The notes under the pieces were generated by a model that was given only the letters and a program-made list of their open reading frames with translations, searched no databases and was not told the DNA's origin. Positions 7,803 to 16,243 of a DNA stretch of 64,000 bases are shown here, piece after piece (the stretch's first letter is position 1; every line of letters starts with the position of its first letter). The stretch comes from Acidimicrobiaceae bacterium (GTDB lineage Bacteria; Actinomycetota; Acidimicrobiia; Acidimicrobiales; UBA8190): positions 40,535 through 104,534 of the forward strand of contig PLZB01000055.1 of the NCBI GenBank assembly GCA_003151955.1, in the 5' to 3' direction. A program made the position numbers and the translations under genes.

Positions 7803-7846
7803 GATTCACTGCGTTTTCACAGGCCGTTCACCGGGATTTCACGGGC
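7803..7846. promoter_or_regulatory. Probable PHO box: four TTCAC repeats at exact 11-bp spacing
   Basis: TTCAC occurs at 7805, 7816, 7827 and 7838, each 11 bp apart. This matches the actinobacterial PhoP (and RegX3) direct-repeat unit, commonly written GTTCACC plus four bases. It lies between divergent genes: the -10 of the minus-strand PEP-mutase-family gene is at 7791-7796 and a -10-like TACTAT for the plus-strand operon is at 7854-7859. A bound dimer or tetramer could control both. Confidence 0.7.
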
Positions 7847-7866
7847 CCCGGCCTACTATTGTCCCC

Positions 7867-8328
7867 ATCCGCGTCGACACCACCAGGAAGACCAGGCGGG
7901 GAGGCACCCGGGGAGCCGTCGCGGTCGGTGCCCTCCTCCTCAGCGGCCTCCCCACCGTCCTCGGGATCCAGGCCCAGACCCGGGCCCGGGCCGTGACCAC
8001 CGCCACCCGGACAGCCCGCCTGGACCTGGGCCGGGCCACCGCCGGGATCTATGCCCTCCAGGGGACCCTGGACCGTCAGGAACCCCTGGCCGTGACCTGG
8101 CAGGCCACCGCCGCCGAGCTGGCCAACCTCCAGACCGACCGCACCGAGCTCGACCGGGCCGAGGCCGCCCTCAGCTCGGAGGGGACCGCCACCGGGAACC
8201 TGACCTCCTGTCTGACCGGGGTGGTCGAAGCCCTCGACCGCCTCTCCCTCCAGGACGCCGCCGGGGCGGCCACCACCCTCGGGTCCGCCTGGCCCAGCTG
8301 CCAGAAGGCCCAACAGGCCAATGGCTGA
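7867..8328 (+). CDS. Membrane-anchored protein with paired cysteines; unusual start
   Basis: Coding character (G/C in nearly every third position) extends in this frame back to about 7861 and includes a basic N-terminus and a transmembrane helix (GAVAVGALLLSGLPTVLGI). There is no ATG, GTG or TTG before GTG 7993, which would remove the helix. TACTAT at 7854-7859 lies 7 nt before an ATC at 7867, exactly where the start of a leaderless gene would fall, so a non-standard start or a base error is likely. The exported part is helical and ends with two cysteines (TSCLTGVVEAL, WPSCQKA). The same layout is repeated at the N-terminus of the next gene, which overlaps it by 8 bp. Confidence 0.6.
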   Translation: MRVDTTRKTRRGGTRGAVAVGALLLSGLPTVLGIQAQTRARAVTTATRTARLDLGRATAGIYALQGTLDRQEPLAVTWQATAAELANLQTDRTELDRAEAALSSEGTATGNLTSCLTGVVEALDRLSLQDAAGAATTLGSAWPSCQKAQQANG

Positions 8329-9661
8329 CCGTCGCCGCTCCAGCTCGGCCGCGGTCCTGGCCGTCCTCGTCCTGGCCGTCCTCGTCCTGGCCGGTACCAC
8401 CGCCTTCTGGGCCCGGGCCCAGGCCGACCTGACCAGGGATCACCAGGCGCTGCACCGGGCCCAGACCCTCCTGACCCTCCGCCGGGCCGCCCTCTCGGCC
8501 ACGCAAACCCGCCTGGCCACCGTCACAGCCCAGCACCAGACCCTGGTCAACGCCGAGACGGACCTGGCCCAACTGGCGGCCACCGTCCAGGCCGAGGCGG
8601 CCGGGGTGTCGGGGGCAGCCGGTCTCGGCGACCTCTACCGGTCAACCGTCACCGACTGCCTGGCCGGGGTCCTCCAGGCCTATGGCCAGGTCGCCGGCGG
8701 GAACAGCGCCGCCGCCGAGACCGCCCTCACCGCGGCGACGACCCCCTGTCTGGCCGCCGAGGGGGGCGGCGGGGAGGGCCTCGCCTATCCCTTCGACTTC
8801 CCCGATCCCGCCCTCCTCCTGGCGGCGGGCACCTACTACGGCTACTCGACCAACTCCGTGGCCGGGACCATCCAGGTCATCACGTCCCCCGACCGGGTCC
8901 ACTGGACCGTCCTGGCCAACGCCCTCCCCTCCCTCCCCCTTTGGGCCTCGACCGGGGCCACCTGGGCCCCCTCGGTCGTCGAGCTCGGGACGACCTACGT
9001 CCTCTACTTCTCCGCTCTCGACCGGGCCAGCGGCGACCAGTGCGTCGGGGTCGCCCTCTCCACCACCCCCCAGGGGCCCTTCACGCCGACGGCCGACCCT
9101 CCCGTCGCCTGCCAGACCGCCATCGGGGGCTCCACCGATCCCAACGTCTACCTGGCCCCCGACGGCCGGCCCTATCTCCTCTGGGGATCAGTCGGCACCA
9201 CCACCCACTCCATCCCCCCCACCCTCTGGGCCGAGCCCCTCAGCGCCGACGGCCTCACCATCCCGGCCGGGACCACCCCCACCGAGATGCTGGCCCCTGC
9301 CGAGTCCTGGGAGGGAGGCGCCAACGGGATCCTCGAAGGCCCCACCATGCTCGTCACGGGCGGCCGCTACTTCCTCCTCTACTCCGCCAACAACTGGCGG
9401 TCGGCGAACTACGCCATCGGCCTGGCCGACTGTGCCGGCCCCCTCGGTCCCTGCACCCGACCGACCTCCGGCCCCCTCCTGGCCTCGGCCGGGACCCTCC
9501 TCGGACCGGGCGGGCCCGACGTCTTCACCGACGGCCAGGGCCGGACCTGGCTCGCCTTCCACGCCTGGCTCCCCGGCGCCGTCGGCTACCCCAACAGCCG
9601 GGTCCTCTCCATCCGACCCCTCTCCCTCGTCGACGGTCAGCCCGTCATCGGCTCCCCGTAG
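8321..9661 (+). CDS. Membrane-anchored GH43-like glycosidase
   Basis: The 446-residue protein begins with a transmembrane anchor (AVLAVLVLAVLVLAGTTAFW) and a helical region with paired cysteines (TDCLAGVL, TTPCLAA), a copy of the preceding protein's layout. From about residue 155 it is a five-bladed propeller of the GH43/arabinanase type. The three expected acidic residues can be placed: FPDPALL (general base Asp), GGSTDPNVYL (second Asp) and ILEGPTML (general acid Glu). It probably cleaves arabinose- or xylose-containing polymers at the cell surface. It is co-transcribed with the preceding gene and downstream of the PHO-box-like array. Confidence 0.78.
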   Translation: MADRRRSSSAAVLAVLVLAVLVLAGTTAFWARAQADLTRDHQALHRAQTLLTLRRAALSATQTRLATVTAQHQTLVNAETDLAQLAATVQAEAAGVSGAAGLGDLYRSTVTDCLAGVLQAYGQVAGGNSAAAETALTAATTPCLAAEGGGGEGLAYPFDFPDPALLLAAGTYYGYSTNSVAGTIQVITSPDRVHWTVLANALPSLPLWASTGATWAPSVVELGTTYVLYFSALDRASGDQCVGVALSTTPQGPFTPTADPPVACQTAIGGSTDPNVYLAPDGRPYLLWGSVGTTTHSIPPTLWAEPLSADGLTIPAGTTPTEMLAPAESWEGGANGILEGPTMLVTGGRYFLLYSANNWRSANYAIGLADCAGPLGPCTRPTSGPLLASAGTLLGPGGPDVFTDGQGRTWLAFHAWLPGAVGYPNSRVLSIRPLSLVDGQPVIGSP

Positions 9662-10487
9662 CTCCGACTCAAGGGACCCGAGGATCCCCAGGAGCAGGTC
9701 ACGGTCGACCTCGACCAACTGACCGGCACTGTTCCAGAGGGGAGTCCGGGCCGGGAGGTGACCGTAGAGGCTCCGCGCCACCGAGATCGTCCGGGTCCGC
9801 TGGGACTCCCACCTCGCCGCCACCGCCAGGGTCTTCAGGTCCTGGCCCTGGTGCCCCAAACGGACGGCCCACCGTTCGAGGGGAACCGGGCCGGGGATCC
9901 GGTCGGACTTCCGGCCGTTGCACCGGTCGTGGGCCAGGACCAGGTTCTCGACGGCGTTGTTCGGCCAGCGGACCCAGGGGATGAAGTGGTCCACCGCTGA
10001 TCCCCCGAGTGCGAGCCGCTCCCCACAGTCGAAGCAGGCCCGCTCCTGGAGGGACAGGAGACCACGACGGATGGTCAGCGGGAACCCGACCCGGTTGGCC
10101 CCGAAGAGGTGACCGTGGAGCTCTTCTTCCTCCCGGGCCAGGTGGTTCAGCCTGGCCACCATCCGGACCCAGTGCAGCTCAACGAGGGGCCGGATCAACG
10201 GGGCGAGCCGGATAAACTCGTCCGAGGCCCCGGGCCGGAACCGGATCTCCCCGACTCCCGGGACGCGCAGCCTGCCCGGCAGCGTCGGGAAGCACAGCGA
10301 CGGTGCTGTCCCAGGAGAGACGGCCTCCCAGGTCGTCCTGCAGCGCCCGCAGGTGCCGGACGATCGTCGACGTCTTGTTGGTGATCTGCCGGAGTGGCTC
10401 CCGCTGACCGGTCGAACCCCCGAAGTCCCGGACCTGGGGCCAGTAGATCCGGGCTACCGCCGAGGCGATGGTCCGGGTCCCGAGCAC
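9662..10487 (-). pseudogene. HNH endonuclease, frameshifted and without its own stop
   Basis: The downstream part encodes a clear HNH nuclease: ACFDCGERL, then AVDHFIPWVRWPNNAVENLVLAH and RCNGRK. Its N-terminal piece (ASAVARIYWPQVRDF, LRQITNKTSTIVRHLRAL) lies in a different frame and joins near 10270-10290, where the frame must change to reach RLRVPGVGEIRF. The middle of the protein is shorter than I expect for this family, so material is probably missing. The 3' end runs without a stop into the antisense of the GH43-like gene. The upstream end is taken at GTG 10487. Confidence 0.65.
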
Positions 10488-10544
10488 GACCCGTGGGGAG
10501 GCGCGGACCTGACCCCGGGGGGCCCTGGTCGTAGGCTCCCGGGG

Positions 10545-11147
10545 ATGCCCCGAATGCCGTGGTGGACCACGGCCTCGTCCGGGGCCGCCCCGATCCTCCT
10601 GGTCGGCGGCTTCACCGTGGCGGCAGCCCGCCAGCCCCCCGGCTACGACCCCGTCCGGGACACCATCTCCGCCCTGGCCGCCCGGGGGGCGACCGACCGG
10701 TGGGTCATGACCGCCGCCCTGGCCGGCCTCGGTTTCTCCTACCTCGCCACCGCCGCCGGGCTCCGACCGGGACGGACCGCCGGCCGGGTCGTCCTGGCCG
10801 CCGGCGGGCTCGCCACCGTGGGGGTGGCCACCTTCCCCCAACCGGCCCACGGGAACTCCGTCGCCCACACCATCGCCGCCACCCTGGCCTTCGGCGCCCT
10901 GGCCCTCTGGCCCGCCCTCGCCGCCGGGCGCTCCGGGCCACGACTCCTGGCCCCGGCCGCCTCGGCGACGGCCGTCATCGTCATGGTGGGGCTGGTCCTC
11001 TGGTTCGTGGCCGAGATCCACGGCGGACAGCGGGGCCTGGCCGAGCGGGTCGCCGCCGGGGCCGAGGCACTCTGGCCCCTGGCCGTGGTCCTCAGCTCCC
11101 GTCGGCCGGACCCGGAGGAGGACGGCCCCAGGTCAGTCAGGGGCTGA
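10545..11147 (+). CDS. DUF998 integral membrane protein
   Basis: The 200-residue protein has about six transmembrane helices and the DUF998 hallmark after the first helix: PGYDPVRDTISALAARGATDRW, with the conserved D-T-I-S. DUF998 proteins are membrane proteins of unknown role. The ATG at 10545 follows TAGGCT (10532-10537) by 7 nt with no Shine-Dalgarno, so the mRNA is probably leaderless. The C-terminus overlaps the convergent small gene by 15 bp. Confidence 0.82.
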   Translation: MPRMPWWTTASSGAAPILLVGGFTVAAARQPPGYDPVRDTISALAARGATDRWVMTAALAGLGFSYLATAAGLRPGRTAGRVVLAAGGLATVGVATFPQPAHGNSVAHTIAATLAFGALALWPALAAGRSGPRLLAPAASATAVIVMVGLVLWFVAEIHGGQRGLAERVAAGAEALWPLAVVLSSRRPDPEEDGPRSVRG

Positions 11148-11318
11148 AGGGGGACCGCCCCCTCCCGGCTCCTGGAGGGCCTCGATCTCGTCCACCGTGA
11201 CCTGGAACGCGGCCCGGGCCTCCACCGCGGCGGAGTCGAGACGCTTCTCCCAGGCGGCCATCCGCTCCTCGATGGTGGCCCCCGGTTCGGGGCCCGCCGC
11301 CCCGGTGTCGTCGACCAT
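11133..11318 (-). CDS. Small acidic hypothetical protein, 61 residues
   Basis: The ATG at 11318 overlaps the hydrolase TGA by one base (TGATG), indicating translational coupling. The protein is short and acidic with one amphipathic helix (EERMAAWEKRLDSAAVEARAAFQV). No domain is recognised. Its position suggests an accessory to the hydrolase or a polypeptide with its own helical partner; this is a guess from context only. Confidence 0.6.
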   Translation of the reverse strand: MVDDTGAAGPEPGATIEERMAAWEKRLDSAAVEARAAFQVTVDEIEALQEPGGGGPPSAPD

Positions 11319-12094
11319 CAGGCCGCCCCGGACCAGACCGCCGGCGCCGGGTAGAGCCCCCGGAGCACGGCCGGGGGACGGAAGGGGGCCCACCGGTCCG
11401 GGTCCTGGGCCAGCCGGTCGGTCATTGCCCAGAGGGCGGCCGGGTGGAAGCCGAGGCCGATGTGGCTGGCCACCACCTCGATGTTCTCCCGGCGGACCCC
11501 CGGCCCGTCGACGCAGGTCTCCCAGGCCACGATCCCGTCGAGCCGGGAGTAGATCGAGCTGGCCGGGACGGCCAGTTGGTTCCGGTCGGCGAGAGCGCTG
11601 ACCCCCTCGAGGTCGAGATGCCGGTCGGAGAGCTGCCGGAACCGGCGGCTGGCGTGGCTGGGAACCCCACCGGCCCCGAGGTAGGGGCTCCCCAGGGTCA
11701 CGACCATCCTGACCATCTCGGGGGCGACGAAGGCCAACCCCCGGGAGAAGACCCCTCCCAGGCTCCAGCCCACCAGGCTGATCGGTTCCCCGTCCTCCTC
11801 GACCAGCCCGCTCACCCGGGCCGCCAGCCCCTCGACGATCTCCTGGGTCGGCCCCAGGTTCCGGCCCAGCCGCCAACCGTGGACCCGGTAGTCGAGGGAC
11901 CGGAGCAGCCGCCGCAGCGGCAGAGTGGACCGGTCGTCGGCCAGAAAGCCGGGGAGGACCAGGACCGGTCTCCCCTCCCCCCGGGGGGCCCGCCGGAGCA
12001 CCGGTCCGGCGGCGAGGTGGGCCCCGTACTCGGCGGCGGCCCGGCCCGGTTCGGTCAGGAGGAGCAACGGGGACGGCCGGCGATTGTCTGGCAT
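11318..12094 (-). CDS. Alpha/beta hydrolase
   Basis: This 258-residue protein has the alpha/beta-hydrolase nucleophile elbow G-W-S-L-G-G (about residue 120) after VLVLPGFLADDRS (oxyanion-hole region), and a late ASHIGLGFHP segment that supplies the probable catalytic His; the acid is likely in SRLDGIV. There is no signal peptide, so it acts in the cytoplasm, probably as an esterase or lipase. ATG at 12094 follows GACCAT (minus strand) by 6 nt, the leaderless layout. A 61-residue gene is coupled downstream. Confidence 0.82.
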   Translation of the reverse strand: MPDNRRPSPLLLLTEPGRAAAEYGAHLAAGPVLRRAPRGEGRPVLVLPGFLADDRSTLPLRRLLRSLDYRVHGWRLGRNLGPTQEIVEGLAARVSGLVEEDGEPISLVGWSLGGVFSRGLAFVAPEMVRMVVTLGSPYLGAGGVPSHASRRFRQLSDRHLDLEGVSALADRNQLAVPASSIYSRLDGIVAWETCVDGPGVRRENIEVVASHIGLGFHPAALWAMTDRLAQDPDRWAPFRPPAVLRGLYPAPAVWSGAA

Positions 12095-12203
12095 GGCTCC
12101 ATGGTCGCGCAACCGTCCCGCCCCGTCCCGGGCGTCAACCCCCAGCAGGCCTGGGGCACGGTGACGGCGAACAGTCCGAAGCTGGGGTCCTCGAGCTGGA
12201 GGC

Positions 12204-15200
12204 TCAGGCCTGGGACCCCAGGGAGCCGACGGGCTCCCCGGCCAGGACGACCTGGTCCCGGCCGTTGTCCTTGGCCCGGTAGAGGGCCCCGTCGGCCCGG
12301 CTGATCATCCCGTCAGGGGATTCCCTCCCGTCCCACTCGGCCACCCCGGCCGAGAAGGAGATCCCCTCCCCCCTCTCCTTCCCCACGATGCAGGCGGCCC
12401 GGATCTTCTCCATGAGCTTCACCGCCCCGGAGGCGTCGGTGGCCGGGAGGAGGAGGCAGAGCTCCTCCCCCCCGAACCGGGCCGCCACGTCCTGGGCCCG
12501 GGTCTCCCCCGTCAAGGCCGAGCCCACCTTCCGGAGGATCCCGTCCCCGGCCAGATGGCCGTACTCGTCGTTGTAGGCCTTGAACTCGTCGAGGTCCACC
12601 ATGACCAGGCACAGCGGCTCCCCCGCCCGCAGGCACCGGGCCATGACCGGCTCGAAGGAGTCGAAGAGGGCCCGCCGGTTCTGGAGCCCCGTCAGGGGGT
12701 CCGTCCGGGACTGGTGGTAGAGCTCCTCGGCGGTCTCCTCCAGCTCGGCGTAGAGGCCCCGGGTCTCGGTGACGGTGAGGAGGTGCCGGGCCGAGGCCAT
12801 GAACACCATGAGGACCAGAACCCCCAGGGTGTAGCCCAGGGCCAGCCGGTCCGTCCTCTGGACGTGCTCCATCGTGACCACGAGGCCCGTGATCCCGATG
12901 ACGAGGACCACCGGGATCCCGCTCCAGGTCCGGAGCTGCCCCTGGGGGGAGAACCGGTCCAGGCCCGCTGGGGACTCCGTCGTCTCGAACAGGGGGACCA
13001 GCATGAGGAGGGACATGTTCACGCAGATGCTGAGGACGAAGGGCGGCGAGGGCAGGCTCCAGTTGTGGAAGATGTTGACCATCTCGACCCAGGGGTTGAC
13101 GGCGGAGACGGTGAAGAGGACCAGGAGGAGCCCGAGGAGCCGCCGCCGACCCCGCTGCATCCGGGCGAACATCATGACGCAGGCCCCCCCGATCCCCGGG
13201 GTGAAGACGGCCAACCCGAGGATGGGGGCCACCAGCCAGAGCTTCGAGCTCTGCCTGAGGAGATCCGGCCCGAAGAAGAGGAACAGTGGGGCCACCAGGG
13301 CCAGCACCGCCATGGCCACATCGAGGGCGTCGACGGAGATGGCCCGGTGGCCCGACTTGGCCATGAGGGCCCTGGTGATGGCCACCCCCCAGAAGAGACC
13401 GGCCGCCAGCCCGAGGACGGCACTGGTGGCCTCGATGACGGGGATCCAGGCCAGCACGAACCGGTCGGCGACGGGTCCCATCATGATGGCCACCCCCCCG
13501 CTCACGCAGAGGAGGGCCAGGGCGATGTCGATGGCGAGCTCGGACCGGACCCGGGTGGCCGGGAACGCCGTCCCCGACTCGGCCGCGGCCGCCTTCGAGG
13601 CCCGGTCGTGGCGGACCGTCTCGACGATGGCCCGGCCCCAGATGGCCAGGAGGGCCAGGAAGTAAACGGCGATCCCGGGGAATTGGAGGACCCAGATGTG
13701 GTGCCAGAAGGTGGCGTCGGCATTGCGGACCATCTCGGCGATGCTCACCACGGCGATGAGCATCCCGTAGACGAGGAATGACCGGAGGCCGTAGAGCCAC
13801 CACCACCACCAGGCCTGGTGCTCGGCCGGGGCCCTCCGGATCATCTGCCGGGTGAAGGAGATGGCCGGGACGACGAAGAGCCCCCCGGCGAAGACCAGGA
13901 AGGTCAGGTAGGCGTTGCGGCCCTGGACGAACCAGGACGCCGACGTGGCTGCCAGGGTGCCGACCACGGCCCAGCTCACGGCCCGTCGCCGCCAGCTCGA
14001 GGGGAGCGCGTCGCCCTGGTCGGAGCCGGCCGAGTAGAAGCTCGACGCCGCCGGGCGGGCGGACCGGGGCCAGCCCCGGACCGGGTCCTGCCGTCTCCTC
14101 CCCTGTATCTCCCCCACGACCCAGACCCCCCCTCGTGTGTCGACCCAGGCGCCGGCCAGCAGGACCCCGACGCGGTCGTCGGCCAGGACGGCCTGGTCCC
14201 GTCCCTTGGCCTTGGCCCGGTAGAGGGCCCCGTCGGCCCGGCTGATCAGCCCATCCGGCCCCTCGGTCCCGTCCCACTGGGCCACCCCGGCCGAGAACGA
14301 GATCCCCTCCCCCGTCTCCTTCCCCACGACACAGACCGACCGGATCTTCCCCATGAGGGCCATGGCCCCCAGGGCGTCGGTGGCCGGGAGGATCAGGCAG
14401 AGCTCCTCCCCCCCGAACCGGGCCGCCACGTCCCCGGACCGGGTCTGGGCCCGCAGGGCGGCCCCGACCTTCCGGAGGATGGCGTCCCCGGCCAGATGGC
14501 CGTAGGCGTCGTTGTAGTGCTTGAACTCGTCGAGGTCGATCATGACGAGGCAGAGCGGCTCCTGGCTCCGCCGGGACCGGGCCAGGAGGGCCTCGAAGCA
14601 GTCGAAGAGGGCCCGCCGGTTCTGGAGCCCCGTCAGGGGATCGGTCCGGGACTGCCGGTAGAGCTCGTCGGCTGTCTCCTCCAGCTCGGAGTAGAGCCCC
14701 CGGGTCTCCCGGACGGGCAGGAAGTGCCGGGCCGTGGCCATGAAGACCAGGACGATGAGGACGCCGAGGGTGTACCCGACGGCAAGCCGGTTGTTGCCCC
14801 TGACGTGCTCCATGGTGGCGAACAGGGCAGCGATCCCGAGCGCGAGGACCACCGGAACCCCGCTCCAGGTCCGGAGCTGGGCCTGGGGGGAGAGCCGGTC
14901 GAGCCCGGGAGGGGGCTTGGCCGTCTCGAACAGGGGCACCAGCATGACGAAGGCGAAGTTGACGGCCCCGCAGAAGATGAAGGGCGGGGCGGGCAGCGTC
15001 CAGTTGTGGAGGATGTCGACGATCTGGACCCAGGGCTGGACGACAGAGATCCCGAAGGTGAGCAGGAGAACCCCGAGCAGTCGCCGCCGACCCCGCTGGA
15101 TCCGGGCGAAGACCATGATCCCGGCCCCCCCGATGGCAGGGAGGATGAGGGCCATGGCCAGCAACGGGATGATCAGCCAGAGCTTCCCCCGCTGCTGGAC

Positions 15201-16025
15201 CAGAGCGGGGCCGAAGAAGAGGAGGAGCGGGGCGCACAAGGCCACGACGGCCATCGCCGCGTCCAGGGCGTCGACGGCGAGGGCCCGGTGCCCGGACTTC
15301 CCCACCAGGACCCGGACCATGGCCCGACCCCAGAACACCCCGGCCAGGATCCCGAAGGTGGCGCACCCGGCCTTGACGACTCCGAGCCAGGGGAGGAGCA
15401 GCCGGACGGCGGCCGGCCCCATCATGATCAGGACGCCGCCGGCCACGCAGAGGACGGCCATGAGGAGGTCGATGAGGATCTCCGAGCCGACCCGGTTGGT
15501 CAGGAAGGGCGCCCCCGACAGCCTCGACGCCTCCTTCGAGGTCCGGTCGTGCCGAACTGTCCTCCTGATGGCCCGGCCCCAGACGAAAGCCAAAACCACC
15601 ATGTAGAGCGCCACCCCCGGGAACTGGAGGAGCCAGATATGGCGGTAGAACGAGGGGCCGGCACCCCGGGCCAGCTCGACAAGGGACACCACCGCCAACA
15701 TGACCCCGAAGAGGAAGAAGCACCGGAACCCGTAGAGCCACCACCACCACCAGGCCCGGTGCTCGGCCGGGGCCCGCCGGACGACCTCCCGGCTGAAGGC
15801 CAGCCCGGGGACGGTGAAGAACCCGGCCGTGAAGACCAGGTAGGTGTTGTAGGAGTTCCCCCCGTGGACCAGGGCGGCTCCCCCGGCCGCCCCGACCGAG
15901 CCGACGACGGCCCAGACGAGGGCCCGGCGCCGCCACTTCGGGGGCAGGGCGTCACCGAGCTCGGCGGTGGCCGAATAGAAGCTGGGTCCGGAGGCGACGC
16001 TCAGCCGGGTCCTCGCCCGGAGCAT
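12204..16025 (-). CDS. Giant duplicated membrane diguanylate cyclase (two MASE-like TM domains, two GGDEF domains)
   Basis: The 1273-residue protein consists of two copies of one module about 647 residues long: a polytopic membrane domain followed by a GGDEF domain that makes cyclic di-GMP from two GTP. Active-site motifs read GGEEL in both copies (about residues 537 and 1185), and each has an inhibitory RxxD site five residues before (RSGD, RAQD). Each membrane domain has a run of five tryptophans (AEHRAWWWWWLYG, AEHQAWWWWWLYG; about residues 93 and 740). The copies are joined by a ~40-residue linker without a stop. ATG at 16025 has an AAGGAG Shine-Dalgarno 7 nt upstream. A TetR gene diverges across a perfect operator. 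Confidence 0.9.
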   Translation of the reverse strand: MLRARTRLSVASGPSFYSATAELGDALPPKWRRRALVWAVVGSVGAAGGAALVHGGNSYNTYLVFTAGFFTVPGLAFSREVVRRAPAEHRAWWWWWLYGFRCFFLFGVMLAVVSLVELARGAGPSFYRHIWLLQFPGVALYMVVLAFVWGRAIRRTVRHDRTSKEASRLSGAPFLTNRVGSEILIDLLMAVLCVAGGVLIMMGPAAVRLLLPWLGVVKAGCATFGILAGVFWGRAMVRVLVGKSGHRALAVDALDAAMAVVALCAPLLLFFGPALVQQRGKLWLIIPLLAMALILPAIGGAGIMVFARIQRGRRRLLGVLLLTFGISVVQPWVQIVDILHNWTLPAPPFIFCGAVNFAFVMLVPLFETAKPPPGLDRLSPQAQLRTWSGVPVVLALGIAALFATMEHVRGNNRLAVGYTLGVLIVLVFMATARHFLPVRETRGLYSELEETADELYRQSRTDPLTGLQNRRALFDCFEALLARSRRSQEPLCLVMIDLDEFKHYNDAYGHLAGDAILRKVGAALRAQTRSGDVAARFGGEELCLILPATDALGAMALMGKIRSVCVVGKETGEGISFSAGVAQWDGTEGPDGLISRADGALYRAKAKGRDQAVLADDRVGVLLAGAWVDTRGGVWVVGEIQGRRRQDPVRGWPRSARPAASSFYSAGSDQGDALPSSWRRRAVSWAVVGTLAATSASWFVQGRNAYLTFLVFAGGLFVVPAISFTRQMIRRAPAEHQAWWWWWLYGLRSFLVYGMLIAVVSIAEMVRNADATFWHHIWVLQFPGIAVYFLALLAIWGRAIVETVRHDRASKAAAAESGTAFPATRVRSELAIDIALALLCVSGGVAIMMGPVADRFVLAWIPVIEATSAVLGLAAGLFWGVAITRALMAKSGHRAISVDALDVAMAVLALVAPLFLFFGPDLLRQSSKLWLVAPILGLAVFTPGIGGACVMMFARMQRGRRRLLGLLLVLFTVSAVNPWVEMVNIFHNWSLPSPPFVLSICVNMSLLMLVPLFETTESPAGLDRFSPQGQLRTWSGIPVVLVIGITGLVVTMEHVQRTDRLALGYTLGVLVLMVFMASARHLLTVTETRGLYAELEETAEELYHQSRTDPLTGLQNRRALFDSFEPVMARCLRAGEPLCLVMVDLDEFKAYNDEYGHLAGDGILRKVGSALTGETRAQDVAARFGGEELCLLLPATDASGAVKLMEKIRAACIVGKERGEGISFSAGVAEWDGRESPDGMISRADGALYRAKDNGRDQVVLAGEPVGSLGSQA

Positions 16026-16118
16026 CTCACGCTCCTTCCCCCCCATTTCCCGCACGGCGCACCCCCCCGTGCCACACGAACGTCTGCCCGGACGGACCCC
16101 CGACCCTTCCGGCGTTTC

Positions 16119-16136
16119 CTACTGACAGGTCAGTAG
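16119..16136. promoter_or_regulatory. Perfect 18-bp palindromic TetR-type operator
   Basis: CTACTGAC and GTCAGTAG are perfect inverted repeats with a 2-bp spacer. The site lies between the TetR gene (start 16244) and the divergent duplicated diguanylate cyclase (start 16025). Size, symmetry and location are typical for a TetR dimer operator controlling both genes. Confidence 0.7.
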
Positions 16137-16243
16137 ACAACCGATCGACGCCGAGTCAAGGGGTGAGAGCACGCAGTCGGACTCCCTGGCAGGCTGTCTT
16201 GTTGAGAAGGCGGTCCGCTCCCCGATCCCAGTACCATCGGGGG

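Noticed and set aside
9188-9661. C-terminal extension of the HNH protein
   Set aside because: It is the antisense of the GH43-like gene with low-complexity composition, so the HNH gene most likely lost its stop.
13818-16136. A 772-residue plus-strand frame
   Set aside because: It is the antisense of the duplicated cyclase, with Gly/Asp/Glu/Pro-rich composition and no domain.
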